A stretch of DNA of 64,000 bases. Source: Pseudoselenomonas ruminantium. GTDB lineage: Bacteria; Bacillota; Negativicutes; Selenomonadales; Selenomonadaceae. Positions within the stretch are counted from its first letter, which is position 1. Every line of letters starts with the position of its first letter. The notes beneath the pieces are model-generated. The model was given only the letters and a program-made list of their open reading frames with translations. It did not search any database and was not told where the DNA came from. Shown here piece by piece: positions 35,054 through 43,820 of this stretch. Location: positions 1 through 64,000 of the forward strand of contig NZ_FOQK01000001.1 of assembly GCF_900113715.1 (NCBI RefSeq), given 5' to 3'. A program made the position numbers and the translations under genes.

Positions 35054-36421
35054 ATGTCTGATTTAGTTACAGTTATCCTGGCTGCCGGCAAGGGCACCCG
35101 CATGAAATCCAAACTGCCGAAGGTCCTGCATAAAGCAGCTGGCAAATCCATGGTACAGCATGTCATCGATGCCGCTAAGGCTGCTGGAGCCAAGCGCAAT
35201 ATCGTGGTGACGGGCTTCGGCGGCGATGTCGTCCGCGAGGCCATCGGGGCTCAGGCTGAGTTCGTCGAGCAGAAAGAGCAGCTCGGCACGGGCCATGCGG
35301 TCATGCAGACGGCAGACCTCTTGCAGGACGAGACGGGCACGGTCATGGTGCTCTGCGGGGATACGCCGCTCCTGACGGGGGACCTGCTGAAAAAACTCTT
35401 TGATTCCCATGTCGAAGCACAGGCGAAGGCCACGGTACTCACGGCTATCATGCCGGATGCTACGGGCTATGGCCGCATCATCCGCATGGCGGATGGCTCT
35501 GTGCAGAAGATTGTCGAGCATAAGGATGCTACGGAGGAAGAGCGTCAGGTAAAAGAAGTCAACTCCGGCATCTATTGCTTCGATGCCAAGGCTCTGTTTG
35601 AGTCTCTGAAGAAAGTCACCAATGACAACGCGCAAGGTGAGTATTACCTGCCGGATGTCCTCGAAATCCTGCAGAAGCAGGGGGAGAAGATCTGGGCTGT
35701 GGCTGCCGATGATTACGAGTCGACGCTGGGCATCAACTCCCGCCAGCAGCTGGCCGGTGCGGAAAAGATCCTGCGCCGCCGCAAGAATGAGGAGCTCATG
35801 GCTGAAGGCGTAACGCTGATGGACCCGGATACGACTTATGTCGATGCCGATGTCAAAGTCGGCCGCGATACGGTCATCTATCCGATGACCTGGCTTGAGG
35901 GCGATACGGTCATCGGTGAGGAATGCGAGATCGGTCCGAGCATCCGCTTCCAGAACGTCAAAGCAGGCAATCGCGTGACGGGACAGTTCACTTATGCCCA
36001 TGACTGCGAGCTGGAGGATGGCGTCATCCTCGGCCAGTTTACCCATATCCGTCCGGATACGCATCTGGCTGAAGGCGTCAAGATCGGCAATTTCGTTGAG
36101 GTCAAGAACTCCACGGTCGGCAAAGGTTCCAAGCTGCCGCACCTTTCCTACATCGGCGATACCGATATGGGCTCGGGCTGCAACATGGGCTGCGGCACGA
36201 TCACGGTCAACTATGATGGCAAGACCAAGTTCCGCACGAAGATCGGCAACGATGCGTTCATCGGCTGCAACTCGAATCTCGTCGCACCGGTCGAGGTTGA
36301 AGATGGTGCCTATGTAGGGGCAGGCTCCACCATCACCAAGAAGGTGCCGAGTAACACGCTGGCCATTGCCCGCGCACGCCAGACGAACATCGAAGGCTGG
36401 AAAGACAAGCGCAACAGCTAA
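35054..36421 (+). CDS. glmU: UDP-N-acetylglucosamine pyrophosphorylase / glucosamine-1-phosphate acetyltransferase
   Basis: 455 residues, both domains complete. The N-terminal uridylyltransferase has LAAGKGTRMKSKLPKVLH; the C-terminal left-handed beta-helix has NFVEVKNSTVGKGSKLPHLSYIGD and the TVNYDGKTKFRT acetyltransferase site. It makes UDP-GlcNAc for peptidoglycan and LPS in the cytoplasm. AAAGGAG precedes the ATG. The glmU-prs order is the same as in Bacillus. Confidence 0.96.
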   Translation: MSDLVTVILAAGKGTRMKSKLPKVLHKAAGKSMVQHVIDAAKAAGAKRNIVVTGFGGDVVREAIGAQAEFVEQKEQLGTGHAVMQTADLLQDETGTVMVLCGDTPLLTGDLLKKLFDSHVEAQAKATVLTAIMPDATGYGRIIRMADGSVQKIVEHKDATEEERQVKEVNSGIYCFDAKALFESLKKVTNDNAQGEYYLPDVLEILQKQGEKIWAVAADDYESTLGINSRQQLAGAEKILRRRKNEELMAEGVTLMDPDTTYVDADVKVGRDTVIYPMTWLEGDTVIGEECEIGPSIRFQNVKAGNRVTGQFTYAHDCELEDGVILGQFTHIRPDTHLAEGVKIGNFVEVKNSTVGKGSKLPHLSYIGDTDMGSGCNMGCGTITVNYDGKTKFRTKIGNDAFIGCNSNLVAPVEVEDGAYVGAGSTITKKVPSNTLAIARARQTNIEGWKDKRNS

Positions 36422-36568
36422 GCAAAGTTTTAATAAATTTTTAAAAACAAATAGAAAGCTTTATGTTATTTTGGTACAAACAGTGCTATACTGTTGTATA
36501 AAGGGTGACTTTGCTCACTCAGGAGAAGAAAACTTTTAGTACAAAACGATTTGGAGGATTTTTACAAA

Positions 36569-37516
36569 ATGGCTTTAGACACTGGAAATTTATGCATCCT
36601 TACCGGTAACGCGAATCCGGAACTGGCAAAAGAAATCGCTGACCATATCGGCGTCAATCTCTGCGATGCATATGTCGGTCATTTCAACAATGGTGAGACG
36701 CAGGTCATGATCAGCGAGAGCATCCGTGGCAAGGATATCTTCATCATCCAGCCGACGTCCTATCCGGTCAATGACAACCTGATGGAGCTGCTTATCATGG
36801 CAGATGCCTGCAAGCGCGCTTCGGCACACAGCGTTACGGCTGTAGTCCCGTACTATGCTTATGCCCGTCAGGATCGCAAGACCCGTGGCCGTGAGCCGAT
36901 TTCCGCAAAGCTCGTCGCTAACCTCATGGTTACGGCTGGTGTTACCCGCGTGGTTACCGTTGACCTCCATGCCGGCCAGATCCAGGGCTTCTTCGATATC
37001 CCGGTCGATCATCTGGCAGCAGCTCCGGTCATTGCCAACTACTTCCGCGAGCAGAAGCTCGAGGATGTCGTCGTCGTATCGCCGGACCTCGGCGGTGTTA
37101 CGCGTGCACGCGTACTGGCTGACCATCTCCATGCGCCGATTGCCATCATCGAGAAGCGCCGTCCGAAACCGGGCTGCGCTGAGGTCATGAACCTCATCGG
37201 CGATGTTGAGGGCAAGACGGCTATCATCATCGATGATATCGTTGATACGGCTGGTTCCCTCTGCGAAGGTGCTAAAGCCCTCCAGAAGCGCGGTGCAAAA
37301 CGCATCTTTGCTTCCTGCTCCCATGCAATCCTCAGCGATCCGGCTGTTTCGCGCATCAACGAGTCGCCTATCGAGAAGCTCGTCATCACGAACACGATCC
37401 CGCTGCCGCCGGAGAAGAAATCCGACAAAATCGTTACGCTGTCCTTGGCCGATGCTCTTGGTGACGTAATCATGCGCATCCAGAGCCACCGTTCGGTCAG
37501 CCAGCTCTTCCGCTAA
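36569..37516 (+). CDS. prs: Ribose-phosphate pyrophosphokinase
   Basis: About 315 residues. Motifs: the flexible loop [17 protein letters not shown], the metal-binding [12 protein letters not shown] and the PRPP loop [13 protein letters not shown]. It makes PRPP from ribose-5-phosphate and ATP for nucleotides, His and Trp. The ATG at 36569 has GGAGG 11 bases before; an in-frame TTG at 36551 overlaps that site. A 147-base gap from glmU contains possible promoter sequence, so prs may have its own start; a terminator follows. Confidence 0.96.
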   Translation: MALDTGNLCILTGNANPELAKEIADHIGVNLCDAYVGHFNNGETQVMISESIRGKDIFIIQPTSYPVNDNLMELLIMADACKRASAHSVTAVVPYYAYARQDRKTRGREPISAKLVANLMVTAGVTRVVTVDLHAGQIQGFFDIPVDHLAAAPVIANYFREQKLEDVVVVSPDLGGVTRARVLADHLHAPIAIIEKRRPKPGCAEVMNLIGDVEGKTAIIIDDIVDTAGSLCEGAKALQKRGAKRIFASCSHAILSDPAVSRINESPIEKLVITNTIPLPPEKKSDKIVTLSLADALGDVIMRIQSHRSVSQLFR

Positions 37517-37535
37517 TCGTATAAAGTGGTTTTCC

Positions 37536-37567
37536 AAGCAGTCTGCTCGCAGGAGCAGGCTGCTTTT
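37536..37567 (+). terminator. Intrinsic terminator after prs
   Basis: AAGCAGTCTGCTC (37536-37548) pairs with GAGCAGGCTGCTT (37553-37565) with one mismatch pair and a GCAG loop, then TTTT. Confidence 0.85.
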
Positions 37568-37595
37568 GTGCATGAGTTACAGAATCCGGCGCTGC

Positions 37596-37614
37596 GTTCC
37601 AGTATAATAGGAAC
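37596..37614 (+). promoter_or_regulatory. Crp/Fnr gene promoter with a dyad around the -10
   Basis: TATAAT at 37603-37608 is enclosed by GTTCC (37596-37600) and GGAAC (37610-37614). The dyad is placed where a repressor, possibly the gene product itself, could block polymerase. No good -35 is seen. Confidence 0.5.
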
Positions 37615-37642
37615 AGAGAGTTTCTGAAGGGGAGGAATATGT

Positions 37643-38323
37643 TTGGAAATGAATTCGAGTGTTACAGACTTGTTCATCCAGCACTTTGATTTTTGGCCGC
37701 ATCTGTCGGAAGCGGAGAAGGATCTGATCAGTGCACATACCAATATTGTCCGCTATGCGAAAGGGACGCAGGTCCATCAAGGGCCTTTGGATTGTATCGG
37801 TGTCCTGCTCATCAAGAGCGGGCAGCTGCGTGTCTACACGATGTCTGAGGATGGCCGTGAGGTCACGCTCTACCGCCTGTTCCCTGATGATGTCGGCATC
37901 CTGTCGGCGGCCTGTGCCCTGGATGCCGTGACCTTTGATGTCTATATCGATGCCGAGGAGGATACGGAGGTGCTGTTGACGGATGCCGTGGCCTTCCGCA
38001 AGCTGGCAGACACCAATGTGTATGTGCGCTGCTTTGGCTACGAGAAGGCATCGAACCGCTTGTCAGAGATGCTCTGGAAGATGCAGCAGGTCCTGTTCCT
38101 GTCCGCCGACCGGCGGCTAGCCATTTTCCTGCTCGAAGAGAGTGAGAAGCTGGGCGGCGATGAGATCCATATGACCCATGAACAGATTGCCCGCTTCATG
38201 GGGACGGCCCGCGAGGTGGTGAGCCGGCTGGTCAAGTATTTCAGCCAGGAGGGCTGGGTGAAGACGGCCCGTGGCTGCATCCGTCTGACGAACCGTGAGG
38301 CTCTGCGCGATTTGGCTGGCTGA
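37643..38323 (+). CDS. Crp/Fnr family transcriptional regulator
   Basis: 226 residues. A cyclic-nucleotide-binding-like beta-roll (GVLLIKSGQLRVYTMSEDGREVTLYRL) is joined by a long helix to a C-terminal HTH (MTHEQIARFMGTAREVVSRLVKYF). The N-terminus lacks the cysteine cluster of true FNR, so it is not an Fe-S oxygen sensor by that design; PRODORIC-type or other ligand control is possible. TTG at 37643 has GGGAGG seven bases before; the ATG at 37649 is the alternative. It might act on the FNR-like site before the nap operon. Confidence 0.85.
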   Translation: MEMNSSVTDLFIQHFDFWPHLSEAEKDLISAHTNIVRYAKGTQVHQGPLDCIGVLLIKSGQLRVYTMSEDGREVTLYRLFPDDVGILSAACALDAVTFDVYIDAEEDTEVLLTDAVAFRKLADTNVYVRCFGYEKASNRLSEMLWKMQQVLFLSADRRLAIFLLEESEKLGGDEIHMTHEQIARFMGTAREVVSRLVKYFSQEGWVKTARGCIRLTNREALRDLAG

Positions 38324-38340
38324 GCAAAATAGCAGGAAAT

Positions 38341-38384
38341 ACGCTGAGAGATGGCGAAAAAAGTCATTATCTCAGCGTTTTTTA
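38341..38384 (+). terminator. Intrinsic terminator after the Crp/Fnr gene
   Basis: ACGCTGAGA (38341-38349) pairs with TCTCAGCGT (38370-38378), followed by a T run. A TATAAT at 38397-38402 just beyond it probably serves the next operon. Confidence 0.8.
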
Positions 38385-38456
38385 GTGTATGTATTGTATA
38401 ATGAGGGCGTTTTGTTGATGGCAGGCAGAGAGCCTGAGCCAGAAAGGGGAAAGAAT

Positions 38457-39731
38457 ATGGGACTGATCAAAGCAGCTGCTGGCGCTGTAGGTGGCGTATT
38501 AGCAGATCAATGGAAAGAATTCTTCTACTGTGACAGCCTGACGGCAGATGTCCTGGCAGCAAAGGGACAGAAGCGTACGAGCGCCAGGAGCTCGAATACG
38601 AGCGGTGAGGATAACATCATTTCCAATGGCTCGACCATCGCTGTCAATGACGGGCAGTGCATGCTCATCGTCGAGCAGGGCAAGGTTGTCGATATCTGTG
38701 CCGAGCCGGGCGAGTATGTCTATGACAAGTCAACGGAACCTTCGATATTCGGCGGCAACCTGCGCGAGGATATCCAGGCAGTCTTTGAACGCATTGGCCA
38801 TCGTTTCACCTATGGCGGCGACACGGGGAAAGACCAGCGCGTCTACTATATCAATACGAAGGAAATCATGGGCAACAAATACGGTACGCCGAGTCCCATT
38901 CCCTTCCGTGTCGTCGACCAGAACATCGGACTGGATGTGGATATTTCCATCCGCTGCTTTGGCGAATACAGCTATCGGTTGACCAATCCAATCCTGTTCT
39001 ATACGAATGTCTGCGGCAATGTGGAGGAAAGCTATGATCGTAGTGCGATCGACAGCCAGCTCAAGACGGAGCTCATGACGGCATTGCAGCCGGCCTTTGC
39101 CAAGATTTCAGCAATGGGGATCCGTTACAGCGCTTTGCCGGGACATACGCAGGAGATCGCTGATGCCCTCAATGAGGTGTTGAGCCAGAAATGGGGACAA
39201 CTGCGCGGCATCGATGTCGTGTCGTTCGGTGTCAGCAACGTCAGCGCCAGTGAGGAGGATCAGCAGCTCATCAAGGAAATCCAGCGCAATGCGGCCTTCC
39301 GCAACCCGACGATGGCGGCTGCTCACCTTGTGGGCGCTCAGGCCGAGGCGATGCAGGCTGCGGCGGCCAATGAAGGCGGCATGGGAGCGGCCTTGGGCTT
39401 CATGGGCATGAATATGGCTGGCCAGGCTGGCGGCATGAACGCTGGCAATCTCTACGCGATGGGACAGCAGCAGGGGGCGCAGGCACCTGCTGCGGCAGCC
39501 GGCAGCTGGACCTGTGAATGCGGGACAGTCAATGAGGGCAAGTTCTGCTCGGACTGTGGCAAGGCGAAACCAGCAGCGGCAGCTTGGACGTGCAGCTGCG
39601 GGCATGCTGGCAATACGGGCAAATTCTGCTCCGAGTGTGGCAAGCCAAGGCCGGCAGGTCCCTGGACCTGTGGATGCGGCGCGGTGAATGAAGGCAGATT
39701 CTGTTCGGAGTGCGGCAAGCCGCGTCCATAA
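38457..39731 (+). CDS. SPFH domain protein with three C-terminal zinc ribbons (YdjI-like)
   Basis: About 424 residues. The N-terminal part (GLIKAAAGAVGGVLADQWKE) and central SPFH/band-7-like region match the YdjI or virion-core-like family. A Gln/Ala/Met-rich linker leads to three tandem ribbons from about residue 350, each of form WTCxCG...KFCSxCGK. It heads a module with a zinc-ribbon membrane protein and a TPM protein, as in Bacillus ydjG-ydjH-ydjI, which is linked to PspA-type envelope stress; no pspA is present here. A scaffold role at the membrane is inferred. ATG at 38457 follows AAAGGGGA. Confidence 0.78.
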   Translation: MGLIKAAAGAVGGVLADQWKEFFYCDSLTADVLAAKGQKRTSARSSNTSGEDNIISNGSTIAVNDGQCMLIVEQGKVVDICAEPGEYVYDKSTEPSIFGGNLREDIQAVFERIGHRFTYGGDTGKDQRVYYINTKEIMGNKYGTPSPIPFRVVDQNIGLDVDISIRCFGEYSYRLTNPILFYTNVCGNVEESYDRSAIDSQLKTELMTALQPAFAKISAMGIRYSALPGHTQEIADALNEVLSQKWGQLRGIDVVSFGVSNVSASEEDQQLIKEIQRNAAFRNPTMAAAHLVGAQAEAMQAAAANEGGMGAALGFMGMNMAGQAGGMNAGNLYAMGQQQGAQAPAAAAGSWTCECGTVNEGKFCSDCGKAKPAAAAWTCSCGHAGNTGKFCSECGKPRPAGPWTCGCGAVNEGRFCSECGKPRP

Positions 39732-39745
39732 AAGGAGGGAGATTG

Positions 39746-40849
39746 ATGGCGGAGACCTCTGTGAATTACAAGTGTCCGAATTGCAGTGCACCATTGGTCT
39801 TCCAGCCTGGCAAGGACAAGGTAAGCTGTGAATACTGCGGCAATGAATTTGCTGTGTCGGCCATCGAGGAGCTGTTCCAGAAGGAACAGGAACGTGCCGC
39901 CAGGGCGGCTGAGGCGCAGGAAGCCAAATGGGCGACGGAGCAGGCGGGAGGCCAGTGGGCAGAGGAAGAGGCTGCGGTCCTGCGCGTCTGTACTTGTCCT
40001 TCCTGTGGTGCCGAGCTTGTCTGCGATGGCAATACGATGGCGACTGAGTGCGTGTATTGTGGCAATCCGACCATGATACCGCGGAACTTTGATGGTATGC
40101 TCAAACCGGACTATGTCATTCCGTTCAAGAAGACAAAAGAGGAGGCAATGGCAGCTCTTAGGGAATTCTACAAAGGCAAGCTGCTGCTGCCGGCTGAGTT
40201 TAAGACCCAGAACCGCATTGAGGCAATACAGCCGATGTATGTACCATTTTGGCTGTTTGATTCAGCTGTGAAGGCGCATGCCGGATTCCAGGCGACGCGG
40301 GTACGTGTCTATGAGACTTCGGATGAGCGCGTTACAGAGACTTCGTATTACGACTGCGAGCGCAGCGGGACGATGGCTTTCGCCCGGATTCCCGTCGATG
40401 GCAGCGAGAAGATGGATGACAGCTACATGGAGAGCATCGAACCCTTTGATTATACGGAGATGGTACCGTTCAGCTCCGCGTTCCTGACGGGGTTCCTCGC
40501 GGATAAGTACGATGTGGATGCCCAGGCGTCTGGCCCGCGGGCGGATAAGCGGGTGGAACACAGTGCTGTCGGGGTGCTCGAAGAAAGTGTCACAGGCTAT
40601 GATACCGTAGCGTGCCAATCCTCAGCTGTCATCAAGGAGGGGGGCGAGGTGGCTTATGCCATGGCACCTGTCTGGATCTTGACGACACGTTATAAGGGCA
40701 CGCCGTATACGTTCATGATGAATGGACAGACTGGCAAGGTCGTTGGCAGCCTGCCCAGTGACAAGCGCAAGGAAGTCCTGTATCCGGCGGCGGTCTTTTT
40801 GCTGGTGCTGCCGATGCTTTACTATCTGGCGAAATGGATTTTTGCGTGA
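39746..40849 (+). CDS. TFIIB-type zinc-ribbon membrane protein (YdjG-like)
   Basis: About 367 residues. Two N-terminal zinc ribbons (KCPNCSAPL...CEYCGN and CPSCGAEL...CVYCGN) flank a charged coiled segment. A beta-rich domain follows, and one membrane helix lies near the C-terminus (AAVFLLVLPMLYYLAKWIFA). AAGGAGGGAG precedes the ATG. It lies 14 bases after the SPFH gene. Family knowledge places YdjG with YdjH and YdjI as a membrane complex; its biochemical role is not known. Confidence 0.75.
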   Translation: MAETSVNYKCPNCSAPLVFQPGKDKVSCEYCGNEFAVSAIEELFQKEQERAARAAEAQEAKWATEQAGGQWAEEEAAVLRVCTCPSCGAELVCDGNTMATECVYCGNPTMIPRNFDGMLKPDYVIPFKKTKEEAMAALREFYKGKLLLPAEFKTQNRIEAIQPMYVPFWLFDSAVKAHAGFQATRVRVYETSDERVTETSYYDCERSGTMAFARIPVDGSEKMDDSYMESIEPFDYTEMVPFSSAFLTGFLADKYDVDAQASGPRADKRVEHSAVGVLEESVTGYDTVACQSSAVIKEGGEVAYAMAPVWILTTRYKGTPYTFMMNGQTGKVVGSLPSDKRKEVLYPAAVFLLVLPMLYYLAKWIFA

Positions 40850-40861
40850 GGAGGAGAAGCG

Positions 40862-41662
40862 ATGAGGAAAAAAATCTTTATGATGCTGTCGGTTCTCGTC
40901 CTGACGGTCCTGCTGCCGGCGACGGTTTTGGCAGCAGCCAGCAACCTGACCGTGCCGCAGCATGCGGGAAGCCCGGTGTCCAGCGTGGTAGACCAGGCGA
41001 AGCTGCTCAGTGACAAGCAGCGGCAACAGCTCAGTGCGCAGATCGAACAGGTGGAGCGCAACCACGGCGTCAGGATTGCGGTGGTGACGCTGCAATCCCT
41101 GCAGGGGAAGGAGCCAGGACAGGCAGCTGATGCCATCCTTGACCGTGATTATGCGGATGGTGCGCATGGCAGCATGGTCTTGTTGCTGGCGATGGATACA
41201 AGGGACTGGTATGTGTCGACGGATAACTCGATGCGCAAGCGTATCACCGATGATGGTGGCTTTGCCTATCTTTCTGATGCGTTCCTGCCGTCTCTCAAGG
41301 ACGGCGATTATGCTGGGGCTTTCCGCCAGTATGTGGCGACAGCCGATGCTATGCTGGATTATTATGAAGAACAGGGCGAGCCATACGATCCAGCAAGTGA
41401 ATTCAGTTTATTAGCGTTTATCGTGGCCGTTGTTTTGGCGGGACTCGCGGCCATTGGTGTCTGGCAAATTCTGCTCTGCCAGCTTAATAACGTGACGCGC
41501 GCTGTCGCCGCAGATTCGTATCTGCAGCGCGATAGTGTGGCGCTTACTGAACAGAGCGACACGTATCTTTATACCGATGTTACGCGTACGCCGAAAGCTA
41601 AAAGCAGCAGCGGCAGCAGCAGTTCAGGTGGAAGCCACGGTGGTGGTGGCGGCAAGTTCTGA
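40862..41662 (+). CDS. TPM domain protein (YgcG/YdjH-like), secreted and membrane-anchored
   Basis: 266 residues. An N-terminal signal or anchor (KIFMMLSVLVLTVLLPATVLA) precedes a TPM domain (VVDQAKLLSDKQRQQLSAQI, HGVRIAVVTLQ, YADGAHGSMVLLLAM). A membrane helix near residues 180-205 and a Ser/Gly-rich tail ending GGSHGGGGGKF follow, as in YgcG proteins. TPM domains include acid phosphatases and chaperone-like proteins. As third gene of the module it likely interacts with the two upstream products. Confidence 0.78.
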   Translation: MRKKIFMMLSVLVLTVLLPATVLAAASNLTVPQHAGSPVSSVVDQAKLLSDKQRQQLSAQIEQVERNHGVRIAVVTLQSLQGKEPGQAADAILDRDYADGAHGSMVLLLAMDTRDWYVSTDNSMRKRITDDGGFAYLSDAFLPSLKDGDYAGAFRQYVATADAMLDYYEEQGEPYDPASEFSLLAFIVAVVLAGLAAIGVWQILLCQLNNVTRAVAADSYLQRDSVALTEQSDTYLYTDVTRTPKAKSSSGSSSSGGSHGGGGGKF

Positions 41663-41667
41663 GACAT

Positions 41668-41701
41668 AGAAAAAGCCCTCCCGCAGGGGAGGACTTTTTC
41701 T
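41668..41701. terminator. Bidirectional terminator between the TPM gene and trxA
   Basis: GAAAAAGCCCTCCC and GGGAGGACTTTTTC form an almost complete stem around GCAG, with T runs on both strands. Confidence 0.85.
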
Positions 41702-41707
41702 ATGGAA

Positions 41708-42016
41708 TCACTGGATGAGTGTTTCGATATTTTCCTTAGGGATAAGGCCGACCGATTCGTTGACTTTCTGGCCGTCCTTGAAGACTACGAGGGTAGGGAT
41801 GCTCATGACGCCGAATTGTGCGGCGAGCTCCTGCTGCTCATCGACGTTGATCTTGCCGACTTTCACTTCACTGTGCGCAGCGGCGACTTCATCGATGAGT
41901 GGGGAGAGCATGCGGCAGGGGCCGCACCATGGTGCCCAGAAATCGATGAGTACTGTGCCTTTGGCATCGAGGACTTCGGCTTGGAAATTTTCATTGGTGA
42001 TGGTGATTGCTTCCAT
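41708..42016 (-). CDS. trxA: Thioredoxin
   Basis: 102 residues, normal length. Active site FWAPWCGPCRM and the cis-proline SIPTLVVF are present. It reduces protein disulfides in the cytoplasm with thioredoxin reductase. ATG at 42016 has GGAGG upstream; a longer frame to 42163 is non-homologous. Single gene with its own promoter at 42071-42100. Confidence 0.96.
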   Translation of the reverse strand: MEAITITNENFQAEVLDAKGTVLIDFWAPWCGPCRMLSPLIDEVAAAHSEVKVGKINVDEQQELAAQFGVMSIPTLVVFKDGQKVNESVGLIPKENIETLIQ

Positions 42017-42070
42017 GAGATACCTCCTAGGTAAGTGACAGGATTTTGTATGGTTCGTTTCGTTACCTGC

Positions 42071-42100
42071 ATTATAGCAGTGGAGGAAAATTGTTTTCAG
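42071..42100 (-). promoter_or_regulatory. trxA promoter
   Basis: Minus strand TATAAT (42071-42076), preceded by TG-C as an extended -10, with CTGAAA (42095-42100) 18 bases upstream. Confidence 0.6.
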
Positions 42101-42181
42101 TGACCGGCTCACACAGAGGCTGTGCAGACAATAAAAATATGCTGATTTTTTGCTGATACGCATGCATAAGGACGGCGGCTG

Positions 42182-42190
42182 TGCTATAAT
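42182..42190 (+). promoter_or_regulatory. Extended -10 promoter of uppP
   Basis: TGCTATAAT (42182-42190) lies about 50 bases before the gene. No -35 is recognisable, which extended -10 promoters tolerate. Confidence 0.55.
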
Positions 42191-42238
42191 GGGATTTGTT
42201 TTTGAATCTGAACACGGATTTTAGGAGGAAGTAGTACA

Positions 42239-43087
42239 GTGGATCTAAGTATCATAGAATTATTGAAAACAATCATCCTAGGTATTGTCGAGGGCTTGAC
42301 CGAGTGGCTGCCCGTATCGAGCACAGGCCATATGATTCTCGTGGACGAGTTCATCAAGCTGGATGTCAGCAAGGCATTCATGGATATGTTCCTCGTGGTT
42401 ATCCAGCTCGGTGCTATCCTGGCGGTCGTGGTGCTGAATTTTGAGAAGCTCAATCCCTGGTCGTCGTGGAAGTCGCGCCAGGAGAAGCGCGAGACGATGC
42501 AGCTCTGGGCCAAGGTCATCGTAGCATGCCTGCCGGCAGCTGTCATTGGCCTGGCGTTCAACAAATACATGGAAGAGCATTTCATGACGGCACCGGTCGT
42601 TGCAGCAACGCTTATTTTCTATGGTATCATGTTCATCCTGGTCGAGAATTATAACAAGCGCCGCCGTCCGCGCGTCAATGAGCTTCGCCGTCTCGACTAC
42701 AAGACGGCGCTCATCATCGGCATGTTCCAGGTATTGTCGCTGGTCCCGGGAACGAGCCGTTCGGGAGCGACGATCCTTGGTGGTATCCTGTTCGGCACGA
42801 GCCGCTATGTAGCTGCTGAGTTCACGTTCTTCCTGGCTATCCCGGTCATGTTCGGCGCGAGCCTGCTCAAGATGGTCAAGTTCGGCTTCCATTATACAGG
42901 GGCGGAGATCGTCATCCTGCTGGTCGGCATGGTGACGGCTTTCATCGTTTCCATCCTGTCCATCAAGTTCTTGCTCAGCTACATCAAGACGAATGACTTC
43001 AAGGCCTTCGGCTGGTACCGTATCGTTCTCGGTATCATCGTCATCGCTTATCTGCTCTTGGTTGGCGATCCGACGGCTGACAACTGA
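42239..43087 (+). CDS. uppP: Undecaprenyl-diphosphatase
   Basis: 282 residues, about eight membrane helices. BacA/UppP motifs: [19 protein letters not shown] (glutamate-rich first motif) and [12 protein letters not shown] (second motif). It dephosphorylates undecaprenyl diphosphate to recycle the carrier for peptidoglycan and for the polysaccharide of the first 9 kb. GTG at 42239 follows AGGAGGAAG. Monocistronic or with pth. Confidence 0.95.
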   Translation: MDLSIIELLKTIILGIVEGLTEWLPVSSTGHMILVDEFIKLDVSKAFMDMFLVVIQLGAILAVVVLNFEKLNPWSSWKSRQEKRETMQLWAKVIVACLPAAVIGLAFNKYMEEHFMTAPVVAATLIFYGIMFILVENYNKRRRPRVNELRRLDYKTALIIGMFQVLSLVPGTSRSGATILGGILFGTSRYVAAEFTFFLAIPVMFGASLLKMVKFGFHYTGAEIVILLVGMVTAFIVSILSIKFLLSYIKTNDFKAFGWYRIVLGIIVIAYLLLVGDPTADN

Positions 43088-43193
43088 TGCATACAGCAGC
43101 TTTCCTTTGGGAGGGCTGTTTTTTTATGGCTTGCCGTTGCTGGATAACTTTACTATAATGGGAGTTACAGTTTTGATGGGAGTGAAAACCAGA

Positions 43194-43820
43194 ATGAAGA
43201 TAATTGCAGGCCTGGGAAATCCGGGCAGTGAATATGCCAAGACGAAGCATAATGTCGGTTTTATGCTTGTCGATGCACTGGCCGAAAAGCTGGGGGTGAC
43301 GGAGTGGAAGGATAGATTCGACGCGAAGATCGGCGAGGCCCGGATCGGTACCGAGAAAATCCTGCTGGTGAAGCCGCAGACTTATATGAATGAGAGCGGA
43401 CAGGCTATTGGCCCGTTGATGAATTTCTACAAGTCAGCGCTGGAAGACCTCATCGTCGTCCATGACGATATGGACATCCCCGCTGGCATGATCCGCATCC
43501 GCAAGAAGGGCAGCGCAGGCGGCCATAACGGCATCAAGTCGATTCTCGCGCATGTGGGGGATGAGCATTTTGCCCGCGTGCGCATCGGCATTGGTCGTCC
43601 GCTGCCAGGCTGGACGGTGGTCAATCATGTACTGGCACCGTTTACGGCTGAGGACGAGCCGAAGATCCGTGAGGCCATCGCCTATCTGCTGCCCGCGGTG
43701 GAATGCATCGTGCGCGATGATGTCGATATGGCGATGAACCAGTATAACCCGAAGAAGCAGAAGAAAAAGAAGGCGGCACCAGCCGGCGGGGAACAGGAAG
43801 GAGAGGCAGTCAATGCATGA
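43194..43820 (+). CDS. pth: Peptidyl-tRNA hydrolase
   Basis: About 208 residues. AGLGNPGSEYAKTKHNVGF contains the catalytic His; KPQTYMNESG, VHDDMDIPAG and GGHNGIKSI are further family motifs. It releases peptides from stalled peptidyl-tRNA. A lysine/glutamate-rich tail (KKQKKKKAAPAGGEQ) extends past the usual end. TATAAT at 43154-43159 is a likely promoter. ATG at 43176 is an alternative start. It overlaps the radical SAM gene by 8 bases. Confidence 0.94.
   Translation: MKIIAGLGNPGSEYAKTKHNVGFMLVDALAEKLGVTEWKDRFDAKIGEARIGTEKILLVKPQTYMNESGQAIGPLMNFYKSALEDLIVVHDDMDIPAGMIRIRKKGSAGGHNGIKSILAHVGDEHFARVRIGIGRPLPGWTVVNHVLAPFTAEDEPKIREAIAYLLPAVECIVRDDVDMAMNQYNPKKQKKKKAAPAGGEQEGEAVNA

Noticed and set aside
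38295-38456. Upstream extension of the SPFH gene
   Set aside because: It would run through the end of the Crp/Fnr gene, its terminator and the likely promoter; ATG at 38457 has a ribosome site and matches the family start.
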